Counted from the stretch's first letter, positions 35,709 through 43,903 are shown. The stretch: DNA of 64,000 bases from Agrococcus baldri (GCA_007988785.1 BJUU01000008.1:1-64000); one strand, 5' to 3'. Numbers and translations are program-made. Notes: a model not told the origin generated them from the sequence alone.

Positions 35709-35729
35709 GACGACACGCATCCGCCCGCC

Positions 35730-36449
35730 TCAGCCGCGCGGCGACACCGCCATCGCCACGATCACCGAGTTGACGACGGTCGCGGCGACGGTGCGGGCGA
35801 CCGCCTCGGCCGCGGCGCCGGCGCCCCAGTCGCCCTGCTCCAGCTGCTTGGCCCGCGTGACCACGGCGGAGCCCCAGGGGATCTCCTGGTCGAACTGCGG
35901 CAGCGTGCCGCTGCCCGACAGCAGCGCTGCGAGCGCCGCAACCCTGGGGCTCGGCTCGACGCCGTCGACCAGCACCGCGCGCACCTCGGCGATCAGCCTC
36001 GCGCGGCGCTCGCCGCCGTCGCCCTCGAGCACGGTGGTCTCGAACAGGCCGAGCGCCCTGCGGGTGCCGCGACGGATGTCGCCGCGGGCGACGACCCGCT
36101 CGAGCACGGGCTCGCGCAGCGTCGGCCCGATCGCCGCGAGCACGGTCTGCACGCCGCGCGGCTTCTCGGCGACGTAGTCCCAGGCGCGCCGCAGCAGCGC
36201 ATCGGCGGGCCGGTGCCCGACGACCGCCTCGACCTTGGCGAACCGGTCGCCGCCGCCTTGCGGCTGCACACGCGCGTCGAGCGCCAGCTCGGTGACGAGC
36301 GCCCCGGCGAGCGCGTAGAAGAGCGTGCCCTCGCCGGCGATGGCGCCCGTGCCGCTGACGCCGGCGCCGGGCTGGAAGAGCAGCAGCAGGTCTTCGGCGA
36401 GCGTCGGCTCGGTGTGGTCGGGCGCGATGCCCGCGGATTCGGTGGTCAC
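35730..36449 (-). CDS. GPP34 (Golgi phosphoprotein 3-like) family protein
   Basis: This 239-residue protein has the bacterial GPP34 pattern: LAEDLLLLFQPGAG near the start, ALAGALVTELALDARV, then KPRGVQTVLAAIG, and a helical C-terminus ending in VARTVAATVVNSVIVAM. Eukaryotic GOLPH3 binds phosphatidylinositol-4-phosphate, but actinobacterial homologues have no established function. GTG 36449 is chosen because AGGAGG precedes it. It follows the small membrane export protein by 17 bp and is probably in one operon with it under a MerR-type promoter (37078-37108). Confidence 0.85.
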   Translation of the reverse strand: MTTESAGIAPDHTEPTLAEDLLLLFQPGAGVSGTGAIAGEGTLFYALAGALVTELALDARVQPQGGGDRFAKVEAVVGHRPADALLRRAWDYVAEKPRGVQTVLAAIGPTLREPVLERVVARGDIRRGTRRALGLFETTVLEGDGGERRARLIAEVRAVLVDGVEPSPRVAALAALLSGSGTLPQFDQEIPWGSAVVTRAKQLEQGDWGAGAAAEAVARTVAATVVNSVIVAMAVSPRG

Positions 36450-36466
36450 GACTGCTCCTCCTTCGC

Positions 36467-37021
36467 TCAGCCCAGCAGTGCGGTGACGCCGAGCCACACG
36501 AGCGTGGTGATGGCGGTGGTCCACAGCACGATCGCGATCGCCTGCCACAGCAGCACCCAGCCGCGCGGGGTGCCGGAGGCGACGAGCATCGCGGCGGTGA
36601 AGTGGGTGGGGATGGCGGCCGGGCCCAGCAGGCTCGCGCCGGGCACGCCGAAGCGCACGACCCAGCGCTTGAAGCGCCGCTTGCCCTTCGACTCGGGCTT
36701 GGCCTCCGGGGCGGGCTCGTCGGCCTCCAGGGTCGCGACGCCGCCGGCCCCGTCGGCCTTCGCCGAGCGGCGGCTGACGACCGCAGCGCGCGTGCGGGCG
36801 GTGAGCGTGACGACGGCCAGCACGGCCAGGAAGTTGCCGATCGCGGCGGCCACGCCGGCGACGATCGGGTTGAGGCCGCCGATGATGCCGATCGCGCCGC
36901 CGCCCTCACCCTCGATGAAGGGCACGGCGCCGGCCAGCACGACGATGAACGGCTGCACGAGCTCTGGCACCTGAGCGACCAGATCCTGGAAGCCGAGGAC
37001 GAGCTGCTCGATGGGGTTCAC
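36467..37021 (-). CDS. Small multidrug-export-type membrane protein
   Basis: This 184-residue membrane protein has four to five predicted helices and the pattern of the small multidrug export family (PF06695-like): IVVLAGAVPFIEGEGGGAIG, AAIGNFLAVLAVVTL, and a second half with FGVPGASLLGPAAIPTHFTAAM. A charged cytoplasmic loop (about 80-115) separates the halves. GTG 37021 has AAGGAG upstream. The family name is historical and transport has not been shown for most members. It is the first gene after a promoter with the MerR signature. Confidence 0.72.
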   Translation of the reverse strand: MNPIEQLVLGFQDLVAQVPELVQPFIVVLAGAVPFIEGEGGGAIGIIGGLNPIVAGVAAAIGNFLAVLAVVTLTARTRAAVVSRRSAKADGAGGVATLEADEPAPEAKPESKGKRRFKRWVVRFGVPGASLLGPAAIPTHFTAAMLVASGTPRGWVLLWQAIAIVLWTTAITTLVWLGVTALLG

Positions 37022-37077
37022 GGGGGAACGCTCCTTGTGTCGGGTTCAGCGCGCCGAGGGTGCTCGACGCGATACCC

Positions 37078-37108
37078 AGTAGGCACCGTGTTCCCGCAAC
37101 AGGGTCAA
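37078..37108 (-). promoter_or_regulatory. MerR-type promoter with 19-bp spacer and dyad
   Basis: On the minus strand TTGACC (37108-37103) and CCTACT (37083-37078) are 19 bp apart. The spacer holds an imperfect dyad (37085-37105) whose arms ACCGTGTT and AACAGGGT match at 7 of 8 positions. Overlong spacers with a central dyad are the hallmark of MerR-activated promoters, and a MerR gene ends 14 bp away. It would drive the export-protein/GPP34 pair. Confidence 0.6.
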
Positions 37109-37121
37109 GCCCCGCGCCCCA

Positions 37122-37859
37122 TCACCCCTCCGTCGGGGTGTCCGGCGGGGGGTTCGCGATCATGCTGGCTCGCGCGAGCACGTCGAGCTGGGCGGGGTTG
37201 TAGAGCTCGACGACGGCCTCGACGAAGGTCTCCTGAGTCGCCTGCGAGCCCTTCGGCAGCCGCCCCGCCGGGTCCTTCAGCCACGGGTAGTCGGCGAGGT
37301 GCTGCGCCAGGGCGGGCGCGATCAGCTCGGCGAGCCGCTGGCGCGTCGCCTCGTCGGCATCGGGCGCGAGCGCGTTGAACTCGGCATCCGCCTCGTCCGA
37401 CTCGGTCTCGACCATCCGCCGCAGGTCGTCGAGCGCCTCCTGATCGTAGAGCTGCGTGTAGATGTGCAGGATCGAGGTGTCGGCCTCCGACAGCCGCGAT
37501 GCCACGGTCTCGAAGCCGCGCGGGCCGTCGGCGGGGGCGCTGCCCTGCAGGATGAGCGCGATGTCGGCCCGCGCCTGCTGCAGGTGCGCGATGCGCCCGG
37601 CGAGGTCGGCGTCGACAGCGCGCAGGGCGTCGGGGGTGCTGTCGCCGCCGTGGCTGACGTCGTCGATCTGGCCCAGCGGCACGCCGAGGTCGACGAGCCG
37701 GCGGATGCGCAGCAGCCGCACGAGGTCGCTCACGCCGTACTGCTTGTAGTTGTTGACGCGGCGCTCCGGCTCCGGCAGCAGCCCGAGCCGGTGGTAGTGG
37801 CGCACGGTGTTGACGGTCGTGCCTGCCAGCTCGGCGAGCTCGCGAGTGCTCCAGGCCAT
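37122..37859 (-). CDS. MerR-family transcriptional regulator
   Basis: This 245-residue protein has an N-terminal MerR winged HTH (WSTRELAELAGTTVNTVRHY, then HRLGLLPEPER and YGVSDLVRLLRIRRLVDLGV). It has a long coiled-coil-like helix and a 150-residue helical effector domain with no metal-binding cysteines, so it is a drug- or metabolite-sensing type. ATG 37859 lies 6 nt after TACCCT on the minus strand with no ribosome binding site, so it is probably leaderless. It lies directly upstream of a MerR-type promoter for the export/GPP34 operon and diverges from a PPOX gene. Confidence 0.92.
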   Translation of the reverse strand: MAWSTRELAELAGTTVNTVRHYHRLGLLPEPERRVNNYKQYGVSDLVRLLRIRRLVDLGVPLGQIDDVSHGGDSTPDALRAVDADLAGRIAHLQQARADIALILQGSAPADGPRGFETVASRLSEADTSILHIYTQLYDQEALDDLRRMVETESDEADAEFNALAPDADEATRQRLAELIAPALAQHLADYPWLKDPAGRLPKGSQATQETFVEAVVELYNPAQLDVLARASMIANPPPDTPTEG

Positions 37860-37865
37860 GGCTCG

Positions 37866-37871
37866 AGGGTA
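37866..37871 (-). promoter_or_regulatory. -10 box of a leaderless promoter (MerR gene)
   Basis: TACCCT on the minus strand ends 6 nt before ATG 37859. Confidence 0.45.
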
Positions 37872-37966
37872 GCGAGGCGTGCCCGGATCGGGGTGCCGCG
37901 ATCCGCGCAGCCGTGGAAGGCTGGCGGATGTCGCACGCTCGTCGACGCGCAGCGGAAGGACGCACG

Positions 37967-38368
37967 ATGAAGGACTGGAACGACGCCGCCCGACTCTTCT
38001 CCACCACGGCGGTCGCGCACCTGGCGACGCTGCAGCCCGATGGCGCGCCGCAGGTGGTGCCGCTCTGGATCGACCGGCACGGCGACGACGCGCTCGTGCT
38101 CTTCTCGGGCGCCGGCTCGCGCAAGGATCGCAACATCACCCGCGACGCGCGCGTCGCCCTCTCGATCACGGCGCCCGACGACCCCTACGTGATGGCGGCC
38201 GTGCGCGGCACGGTGGTCGAGCGCGTCGAGGGCGAGGCCGGCATGGCGCTCATCGACGGGCTCTCGCAGAAGTACGCGGGCAAGCCCTACGGGGTGCGCG
38301 AGGGCCTCGTCGCCTTCATCATCCGGCCCACCTCCTGGTGGAGCCACGACTACGGCGACGCCGGGTAG
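37967..38368 (+). CDS. PPOX-class flavin/F420-dependent oxidoreductase
   Basis: This 133-residue split-barrel protein has VAHLATLQPDGAPQVVPLWI, then SRKDRNITRDARVALSI and the C-terminal IIRPTSWW. It matches the PPOX-class F420-binding family seen in actinobacteria (TIGR03618 type). These bind F420 or FMN and reduce diverse substrates. ATG 37967 is preceded by GGAAGGA. It is divergent from the MerR gene and might be controlled by it; the MerR-type dyad seen here lies on the other side of that gene. Confidence 0.85.
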   Translation: MKDWNDAARLFSTTAVAHLATLQPDGAPQVVPLWIDRHGDDALVLFSGAGSRKDRNITRDARVALSITAPDDPYVMAAVRGTVVERVEGEAGMALIDGLSQKYAGKPYGVREGLVAFIIRPTSWWSHDYGDAG

Positions 38369-38449
38369 CCCTCCACCTGCCCGGGGCGGCGCGATGGTGC
38401 CGATCGCCGCATCCGCTCGTACCCTGGTGAGGGCACGGAGGAGGCGGCG

Positions 38450-39142
38450 ATGACCGAGACGGCGGCTGCGCTGCAGGCAGAGCTGGCGGCGCTCGAGGAT
38501 CCGCGCATGCGCGAGGTCAACGAGCGGCACGGCGACGACCACGGCATCAACCTGTCGAAGCTGCGCGCGATCGCGAAGCGGCTGAAGACGAATCACGAGC
38601 TGGCGCTCGAGCTGTGGGCGACGGGCGAGACGCCCGCGCGGCTGCTCGCGCTGCTGATCGCGCGCCCGAAGGCGCTCGGCGAGGACGAGCTCGACGCCAT
38701 GCTGCGCGAGGCGCGCGCGCCCAAGCTGCAGGACTGGCTCGTCAACTACATGGTCAAGAAGGGGCCGCACGCCGAGGCGCTGCGGCAGCGGTGGTTCGAC
38801 GATGCGGATGCGGTGGTCGCCGCCGCCGGATGGGCGCTGACGAGCGAGCGGCTGCGCCGGGCCCGCTCGGCCGACGACGTCGCCGACCTCGACCTGCCCG
38901 GCCTGCTCGACCAGGTCGAGGCCGAGATGCGCGATGCGCCGGAGCGGCTGATGTGGGCGATGAACGAGGTGCTCGCGACCATCGGCATCACGCAGCCGGC
39001 GCTGCGCGAGCGGGCGCTCGCGATCGGCGAGCGGCTCGAGGTGCTGAAGGACTATCCCGTGGCGCGCGGCTGCATCTCGCCCTTCGCCCCCATCTGGATC
39101 ACCGAGATGGTGGCGCGGCAGGAGCCGCGCCTCGCTGGCTGA
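38450..39142 (+). CDS. DNA alkylation repair protein (AlkD-like HEAT-repeat family)
   Basis: This 230-residue all-helical protein matches the DNA alkylation repair (AlkD/AlkC HEAT-like) family: HGINLSKLRAIAKRLKTNHELALELWATG, then PKLQDWLVNYMVKKGPHAEALR and GWALTSERL. AlkD proteins excise N3- and N7-alkylated purines, though many actinobacterial members are untested. A -10-like TACCCT (38420-38425) and GGAGGAGG lie upstream of ATG 38450. A dispersed palindromic repeat follows the gene. Confidence 0.82.
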   Translation: MTETAAALQAELAALEDPRMREVNERHGDDHGINLSKLRAIAKRLKTNHELALELWATGETPARLLALLIARPKALGEDELDAMLREARAPKLQDWLVNYMVKKGPHAEALRQRWFDDADAVVAAAGWALTSERLRRARSADDVADLDLPGLLDQVEAEMRDAPERLMWAMNEVLATIGITQPALRERALAIGERLEVLKDYPVARGCISPFAPIWITEMVARQEPRLAG

Positions 39143-39170
39143 GCCGGTCCGCGCCCGAAGGGCGCAGACC

Positions 39171-39233
39171 GTGTCGAAGCCGGGTCGCGCACGCTTCGAC
39201 ACGCTCAGGAGCCTGCGGCTCCGGAGCGGCTCA
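39171..39233. repeat. Dispersed palindromic element, copy 1
   Basis: GTGTCGAAGC (39171-39180) and GCTTCGACAC (39193-39202) form a perfect 10-bp inverted repeat. GGAGCC-TGC-GGCTCC (39208-39222) is a second hairpin. The order CTTCGAC, GCCTGCGGC, GGCTCAG recurs at 53767-53803, also just after a plus-strand gene. Confidence 0.7.
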
Positions 39234-39252
39234 GCGACCGAAGGGGGCCAGC

Positions 39253-40542
39253 TCAGCCGCGGAAGAACGCCTCCGCGACCCGCGTCAGGTCGAAGAGGTC
39301 GCTGACGCCCGCCAGCTCGCGCGCCGAGTGCATCGACAGGATCGGGATGCCCACGTCGACCGTGCGGATGCCGAGCCGGGTCGCCGTGATCGGCCCGATG
39401 GTCGAGCCGCACGGCACGGTGTTGTTCGAGACGAAGGCCTGGCTCGTCACACCCGCCTGCGCGCACCAGCCGTGCCAGGCCGCGGCGCCGGCGCCGTCGG
39501 TCGTGTACCGCTGGTTGGCGTTGATCTTCAGGATCGGGCCGGAGCCCAGCAGCGGCCGCACGACCGGGTCGTGCTTCTCGGCGAAGTTCGGGTGCACCGA
39601 GTGACCGACGTCGCTCGAGACGCACCACGACGACGCGAGCGCGCGCATCCGCTCCTGGCGGCCGGCGCCGAGCGCGAAGCCGATGCGCTCGAGCACATCC
39701 TCGAGGAACGGGCCGGCGGCACCCGAGCGGGTCGCCGAGCCGACCTCCTCGTGGTCGAAGACCGCGAGCACCGGGATGTGCGGCCCGTCGAAGCCCTCCG
39801 CGGCCGCCGCCATCGCGACCGTGCCGGCGTGCACGCTCGCCAGGTCGTCGAGCCGGCCGGCGGCGAAGAGGGCGTCGTCCTTGCCGAAGACGGCACCGCG
39901 GGCGGCGTCGGCGACCACGAGGTCGAAGCCGCGGATGCGGGCGGCGTCGATGCGCGCGCCGTCGGCGGCGGATGCGGCGACCTCGGCGAGCAGGTCGGCC
40001 GACTCGGGCGCCCCGAGGCCCCACACCGGCTGGGTGTGCGCCTGCCTGTCGAGCGTGAGGCCCTCGTTCGCCGTGCGGTCGAGGTGGATCGCCAGCTGCG
40101 GCAGCCGCAGCAGCGGCCCGGTCGCCGCCAGCACCTCGGAGCCGTCGTCGAGCACCAGCCGACCGGCGAGCCGCAGCTCCCGGTCGAGCCACGAGCTCAG
40201 CAGCGGCCCGCCGTACACCTCGACCCCCGCCTGCAGCCAGCCGAGCCGGCCGGTCGTCGGCTGCGGCTTGAGCTTGAAGCCGGGGGAGTCGCTGTGCGCG
40301 CCGAACACGCGCACCGGCGTCGTGGCCGTCGCGCCCTGGGGGACGACCCAGGCGATGACCGCGCCCTCGCGCACCACCAGGTACCTGCCGGGGGCCTCTG
40401 GCCACGCATCCGTCTCGTCCAGGGCCGCGAAGCCGGCCTGCTGCAGCCGACGGGCGACCTCGGCGGCGGCGTGGTGGCTCGAGGGGGATGCGTCGACGAA
40501 GTCGGCGAGATCGTCGGCGTGGGCGAGCGGCGCGGTGGGCAC
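39253..40542 (-). CDS. M18-family aminopeptidase
   Basis: This 429-residue protein is full length for M18 (aspartyl aminopeptidase/ApeB type). Metal and catalytic motifs are present: FGAHSDSPGFKLKP with the first histidine, LDDLASVHAG, VFDHEEVGS with the catalytic glutamates, and SSDVGHSVHPNF; the last ligand is in ILSMHSARE. It cleaves N-terminal amino acids in the cytoplasm as a large oligomer. GTG 40542 is chosen for GGAGG 6 nt upstream. It is divergent from a dihydrofolate-reductase-like gene. Confidence 0.92.
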   Translation of the reverse strand: MPTAPLAHADDLADFVDASPSSHHAAAEVARRLQQAGFAALDETDAWPEAPGRYLVVREGAVIAWVVPQGATATTPVRVFGAHSDSPGFKLKPQPTTGRLGWLQAGVEVYGGPLLSSWLDRELRLAGRLVLDDGSEVLAATGPLLRLPQLAIHLDRTANEGLTLDRQAHTQPVWGLGAPESADLLAEVAASAADGARIDAARIRGFDLVVADAARGAVFGKDDALFAAGRLDDLASVHAGTVAMAAAAEGFDGPHIPVLAVFDHEEVGSATRSGAAGPFLEDVLERIGFALGAGRQERMRALASSWCVSSDVGHSVHPNFAEKHDPVVRPLLGSGPILKINANQRYTTDGAGAAAWHGWCAQAGVTSQAFVSNNTVPCGSTIGPITATRLGIRTVDVGIPILSMHSARELAGVSDLFDLTRVAEAFFRG

Positions 40543-40596
40543 GGAACCTCCATCGGTGGCGGACTCCCGATCGTATCCAGCGGCCGGATCGCCCCG

Positions 40597-40634
40597 TTGA
40601 CGGCCGCACGACGAAGTCGTACGGTGCTGTACGA
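40597..40634 (+). promoter_or_regulatory. Promoter-operator of the reductase-like gene (copy 1)
   Basis: TTGACG (40597-40602), a 17-bp spacer and TACGGT (40620-40625) form a good promoter. An operator TCGTAC-N6-GTACGA (40617-40634) covers the -10. The 24 bp 40612-40635 recur exactly, in inverse orientation, at 48704-48727 before another reductase-like gene. Confidence 0.75.
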
Positions 40635-40671
40635 GAACCTCGACGGCGGGGCTCGGAATGGGGAGGGCGCC

Positions 40672-41259
40672 GTGCAGCCGCTGACCGTGGACTTCATCTG
40701 CTCGCTCGACGGCTACGGTGCCGCGGAGGGCTGGCCGGGATGGTGGGGCATGGAGAGCCCCGAGTACCTGCAGTGGCTCGAGGAGCTGCCCGAGCAGGAC
40801 CACCCGGTGCTCATGGGCGCGACCACCTATCGCGTCATGTCGGAGCTCGCCGCTGCGGGCGAGCCGGGCACCGAGGTGCTCGCCGACATGCCCAAGGTGG
40901 TGTTCTCGGCGACGCTCACCGAGCCGCTCGCGTGGCCGAACACGAGGCTCGTGTCGACGGATGCGGTGGATGCGGTGCGTGTGATGAAGGAGTCGGGCGA
41001 GCTGCCGCTGCGCACGATGGGCAACATCTCGCTCTGCCGCTCGCTGCTGCAGGCCGGCCTCGTCGACCGCCTGCGGGTGGTGGTCTTCCCGGTCATCACG
41101 GGTGCGACCGGGCAGGACAGCATCTTCGCCGGCTACCCGGATGTGCGGCTCGAGCTCACGACCTCGCGCGCCTTCGAGGGCGGGCTGCAGCTGCTGGAGT
41201 ACACGCCGACCGTGCTCGAGGGGCCGCCCGGCGGCGGCCCCGACCGCAGCTTCGGCTGA
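40672..41259 (+). CDS. Dihydrofolate reductase-family protein 1 (RibD C-terminal type)
   Basis: This 195-residue protein has the RibD-C/DHFR-like fold: VDFICSLDGYGA at the start, HPVLMGATTYRVM, MPKVVFSATL, and DRLRVVVFPVITGATG with the cofactor loop. The family binds NADPH, and the true substrate is mostly unknown. GTG 40672 is supported by GGGGAGGG a few nt upstream. Its promoter-operator is duplicated at the TetR operon 8 kb away, so both are probably in one regulon. Confidence 0.87.
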   Translation: MQPLTVDFICSLDGYGAAEGWPGWWGMESPEYLQWLEELPEQDHPVLMGATTYRVMSELAAAGEPGTEVLADMPKVVFSATLTEPLAWPNTRLVSTDAVDAVRVMKESGELPLRTMGNISLCRSLLQAGLVDRLRVVVFPVITGATGQDSIFAGYPDVRLELTTSRAFEGGLQLLEYTPTVLEGPPGGGPDRSFG

Positions 41260-41300
41260 GGAGGCGCCGGCGGCGTCACCGGCGCGCCGCTCGCCGGCCG

Positions 41301-42128
41301 CTACCGCACCGTGCCGGTGGTGACCAGGTACTCGAGCCGCACGAGGTCGTCCTCGCGGCAGCGATCGCCCAGCTCGGCGAGCCCCGCGTCGAGCTCGGCC
41401 ACCCGCTCCGGATCGTCGGCGATGCCGCGGTAGGCGACGATCGTCGGGCCGTAGCTCGCCTTGAAGAAGTCGCGGAACGCCGCGCCGTCCGCGAACCGGC
41501 GCACGTCGAGCAGCTCCTTCTCGAACGACAGCTCGACGCGCTCGCCCAGCAGCTCGCGCACGTGCTCCTCAGAGCCCCACAGCACCGCGGACTGCGCTCC
41601 CGGCGGGGGTGCGGGCGCGAACGGCTTCATCACCCTGAACATCTCGCCGATGAAGCCCTCCGGCGTCCAGGCGATGAGCCCGATGCGCCCGCCGGCTCGC
41701 ACGACGCGCGTCAGCTCTGCCGCGACCGGCTCGTGGAACGGCGCGAACATCAGCCCGACGCACGAGATGGCGACGTCGAACGACGCATCCGCGAAGGGCA
41801 GCGCCTCGGCGTCCGCCGCCTGCCAGGTGAGGTCGAGCGCCAGCCCCTCGGTGCGCGCCCGGCCGGCCTCGAGCAGCTCGGGCGTGAGGTCGGTCGCGAC
41901 GACGCTCGCGCCCCGTCGCGCCGCCGGCAGCGCCGCGTTGCCGTCGCCCGCGGCGATGTCGAGCACGCGCTCGGCCGGCTGGATGCCGACCGCGTCGACC
42001 AGCCGGGCGCCGAGCCCCGGGATGACCTCGCGGGCCACGGCGGGGTAGTCGCCGAGCGCCCACATGGCCGCGTGCTTCGCCTTGAGCTCGGGAGCCGCGG
42101 TGGTCACGGCTGCAGCGATGGTGTTCAT
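41301..42128 (-). CDS. SAM-dependent methyltransferase (class I)
   Basis: This 275-residue Rossmann-fold methyltransferase of the UbiE/Methyltransf_11 type has motif I VLDIAAGDGNAALPAA, the acidic post-I residue in VVATDLTPELL, DAEALPFADASFDVAI, and GGRIGLIAWTPEG. The substrate is unknown. AAGGAG precedes ATG 42128. It is divergent from an HxlR regulator with a candidate palindromic operator between them, so it is probably the main target of that regulator. Confidence 0.88.
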   Translation of the reverse strand: MNTIAAAVTTAAPELKAKHAAMWALGDYPAVAREVIPGLGARLVDAVGIQPAERVLDIAAGDGNAALPAARRGASVVATDLTPELLEAGRARTEGLALDLTWQAADAEALPFADASFDVAISCVGLMFAPFHEPVAAELTRVVRAGGRIGLIAWTPEGFIGEMFRVMKPFAPAPPPGAQSAVLWGSEEHVRELLGERVELSFEKELLDVRRFADGAAFRDFFKASYGPTIVAYRGIADDPERVAELDAGLAELGDRCREDDLVRLEYLVTTGTVR

Positions 42129-42208
42129 GGTGGTCTCCTTCTGTCGCTGCGACGAGCGTCCTCCCGGAACGGGCCGCGCATCCAGTCACCGATCTGCACC
42201 GCCCGCGC

Positions 42209-42221
42209 TACAGGATCTGTA
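42209..42221. promoter_or_regulatory. Candidate HxlR operator palindrome
   Basis: TACAG-GAT-CTGTA is a perfect 5-bp inverted repeat with a 3-nt centre in the 141-bp gap between the divergent methyltransferase and HxlR genes. Confidence 0.35.
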
Positions 42222-42269
42222 CTTCCCCCGCGGGCCGAACGGGCGTACACCTGGCGGTGGGAGGCGATC

Positions 42270-42983
42270 ATGAGCGGATACGGCCAGTTCTGCCCCGTCG
42301 CGAAGGCGATGGAGCTGCTCGACGAGCGGTGGACGCTGCTGGTGGTGCGCGAGCTGCTCGCGGGCTCGAGCCGCTTCAACGATCTCCGCCGCGGCGTGCC
42401 GCAGATGTCGCCGGCGCTGCTGTCGAAGCGGCTGCAGCGGCTCGAGCACGCGGGGCTCGTGCGCAAGCGCGTCGACGGCAGCCGCACCTCCTACCGGCTG
42501 ACGCAGTCGGGCGAGGAGCTGCGCCCCATCGTCGAGGCGCTCGCGGGCTGGGGCGTGCGCTGGATCGGCGAGCTCGGCCAGGCCGACCTCGACCCGCACC
42601 TGCTGCTGTGGGACATGCGCCGCACGATCGACGTCGAGGCCTGGCCGCGCCGCCGCACGACGCTCGCCGTGCGCTTCACCGACGTCGACGCATCCGCCGC
42701 GCGCTGGTGGCTCGTCTGCCACGACGGCGAGATCGACCTGTGCGACTTCGACCCGGGCTTCCCGGTCGCCGCGCGGCTCACGACCACGCTGCGCGCGCTC
42801 ACGCTCGTGTGGCGCGGCGACCGCTCCTGGCAGGTCGCGCTCGGCTCGGGCTCGGTCGTGATCGATGGCGAGGCGGATGCGGTGCGTCGCGTGCACGCCT
42901 GGATCGGCACGGCGGGGTGGGCGGTCACCCCGCGCCCCTCGGCGCAGGAGATCGCCGCGGTGGGCGAGCCCGTGCCCGCGTGA
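42270..42983 (+). CDS. HxlR-family regulator with SCP2-like C-terminal domain
   Basis: This 237-residue protein has an N-terminal HxlR winged helix (about 8-100: CPVAKAMELLDERWTLLVVRELL, SPALLSKRLQRLE). A further 130 residues (WWLVCHDGEIDLCDFDPGFP, then VAARLTTTLRAL and VALGSGSVVIDGEAD) look like a sterol-carrier-protein-2-type ligand domain. Most HxlR proteins are 100-150 residues, so this is a two-domain form that could sense a hydrophobic ligand. GGGAGG precedes ATG 42270. It is divergent from the methyltransferase. Confidence 0.88.
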   Translation: MSGYGQFCPVAKAMELLDERWTLLVVRELLAGSSRFNDLRRGVPQMSPALLSKRLQRLEHAGLVRKRVDGSRTSYRLTQSGEELRPIVEALAGWGVRWIGELGQADLDPHLLLWDMRRTIDVEAWPRRRTTLAVRFTDVDASAARWWLVCHDGEIDLCDFDPGFPVAARLTTTLRALTLVWRGDRSWQVALGSGSVVIDGEADAVRRVHAWIGTAGWAVTPRPSAQEIAAVGEPVPA

Positions 42984-42985
42984 CG

Positions 42986-43002
42986 CGCGGCGCACCGCCG
43001 CG
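42986..43002. terminator. Hairpin between convergent HxlR and hydrolase genes
   Basis: CGCGGCG and CGCCGCG form a 7-bp stem around a 3-nt loop, directly after the HxlR stop. Confidence 0.4.
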
Positions 43003-43032
43003 TCGTGCAGGCGATCGCCGGGGCGCGGCGGG

Positions 43033-43863
43033 TCAGGCGCCGAGGCGCTCGGCGACGATCGCCGCCGTCGCGGCCGGGTCGATCGCGTGGTTGACCGACT
43101 CGGGCACGCGCACGAGCTCGGCCGAGGGCATCCGCTCGACCAGCATCGGTGCCGCGCGCTCGAGCACGGGCATCGTCTCGACGCCCACGAGCACCGTGGT
43201 CGGCACCGCCAGCGACAGCAGCCGCTCGTCGGGGGTCGAGGTGGCGGCCGCGACGGCCGCGTCGTAGACGGTCGACTGCGCGAGCGTCTGCAGGTGCGCG
43301 AATAGCGGCGAGGCCTTGATGCCCTCGACCATCTGCGGCGGCAGCCCGACGCCCTCGAGCTGGAAGGTCGTGACCGCCTCGCCGTCGCGGCCGGCGTCGA
43401 CGAGCGCCTGCAGGCGGTCGGCGAGGTCGGCGGGCGGCTCCTGCTGGCCGAAGCGCATCGGCGGCTCCGAGAGGAACAGGTGGGCGATCGCGGTGCCGGC
43501 AGCCGACGAGTCGGCGCCGTGGGCATCGCCGCCGGGGGCGCCCGCGCTGTGCGCAGCGGCCAGCAGCGCGACGAGCGCGCCGGATGAGTGGCCCAGCAGC
43601 GCCGCGCTGCCGCCGACCGCCTCGACCACCGCCGCGACGTCCTCGGCCTCGCGCTCGGGGGCGAACGGCTTCGTGTCGCCGCTGTCGCCGCGCGCCCGGC
43701 GGTCGAAGGTCACGGCCTCGAAGCCGCGGTCGACGAGCGCCTCGGCGAGGGCGGATGCGTCGCGGGCCATCGAGAAGGCCCCGCCGACGATCACGACGGG
43801 CGTGCCGCGCCCGCTGCGGTGCACGGCGATGGCCGTGCCGTCTGCCGAGGTGACGTGCTGCAC
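43033..43863 (-). CDS. Alpha/beta hydrolase
   Basis: This 276-residue alpha/beta-hydrolase has the oxyanion strand VIVGGAF, the arginine-rich TFDRRARGDSGD segment, the nucleophile elbow GHSSGA, and a late Asp/His pair suggested by VNHAIDP. GTG 43863 (VQHVTSADGTAIAV) is the natural family start, though no clear ribosome binding site precedes it. An ester or other small-molecule substrate is likely but unknown. It lies 40 bp downstream of the large membrane protein on the same strand. Confidence 0.85.
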   Translation of the reverse strand: MQHVTSADGTAIAVHRSGRGTPVVIVGGAFSMARDASALAEALVDRGFEAVTFDRRARGDSGDTKPFAPEREAEDVAAVVEAVGGSAALLGHSSGALVALLAAAHSAGAPGGDAHGADSSAAGTAIAHLFLSEPPMRFGQQEPPADLADRLQALVDAGRDGEAVTTFQLEGVGLPPQMVEGIKASPLFAHLQTLAQSTVYDAAVAAATSTPDERLLSLAVPTTVLVGVETMPVLERAAPMLVERMPSAELVRVPESVNHAIDPAATAAIVAERLGA

Positions 43864-43903
43864 GCAGGCCAGCCAAGCACCGCTGCCCGGTGGCGTCCAG
43901 GGG

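Noticed and set aside
33916-36909. A 997-codon open frame on the minus strand.
   Set aside because: It lies opposite the SulP gene and out of frame with GPP34. Its translation is His/Asp/Arg-rich, as expected of a shadow frame.
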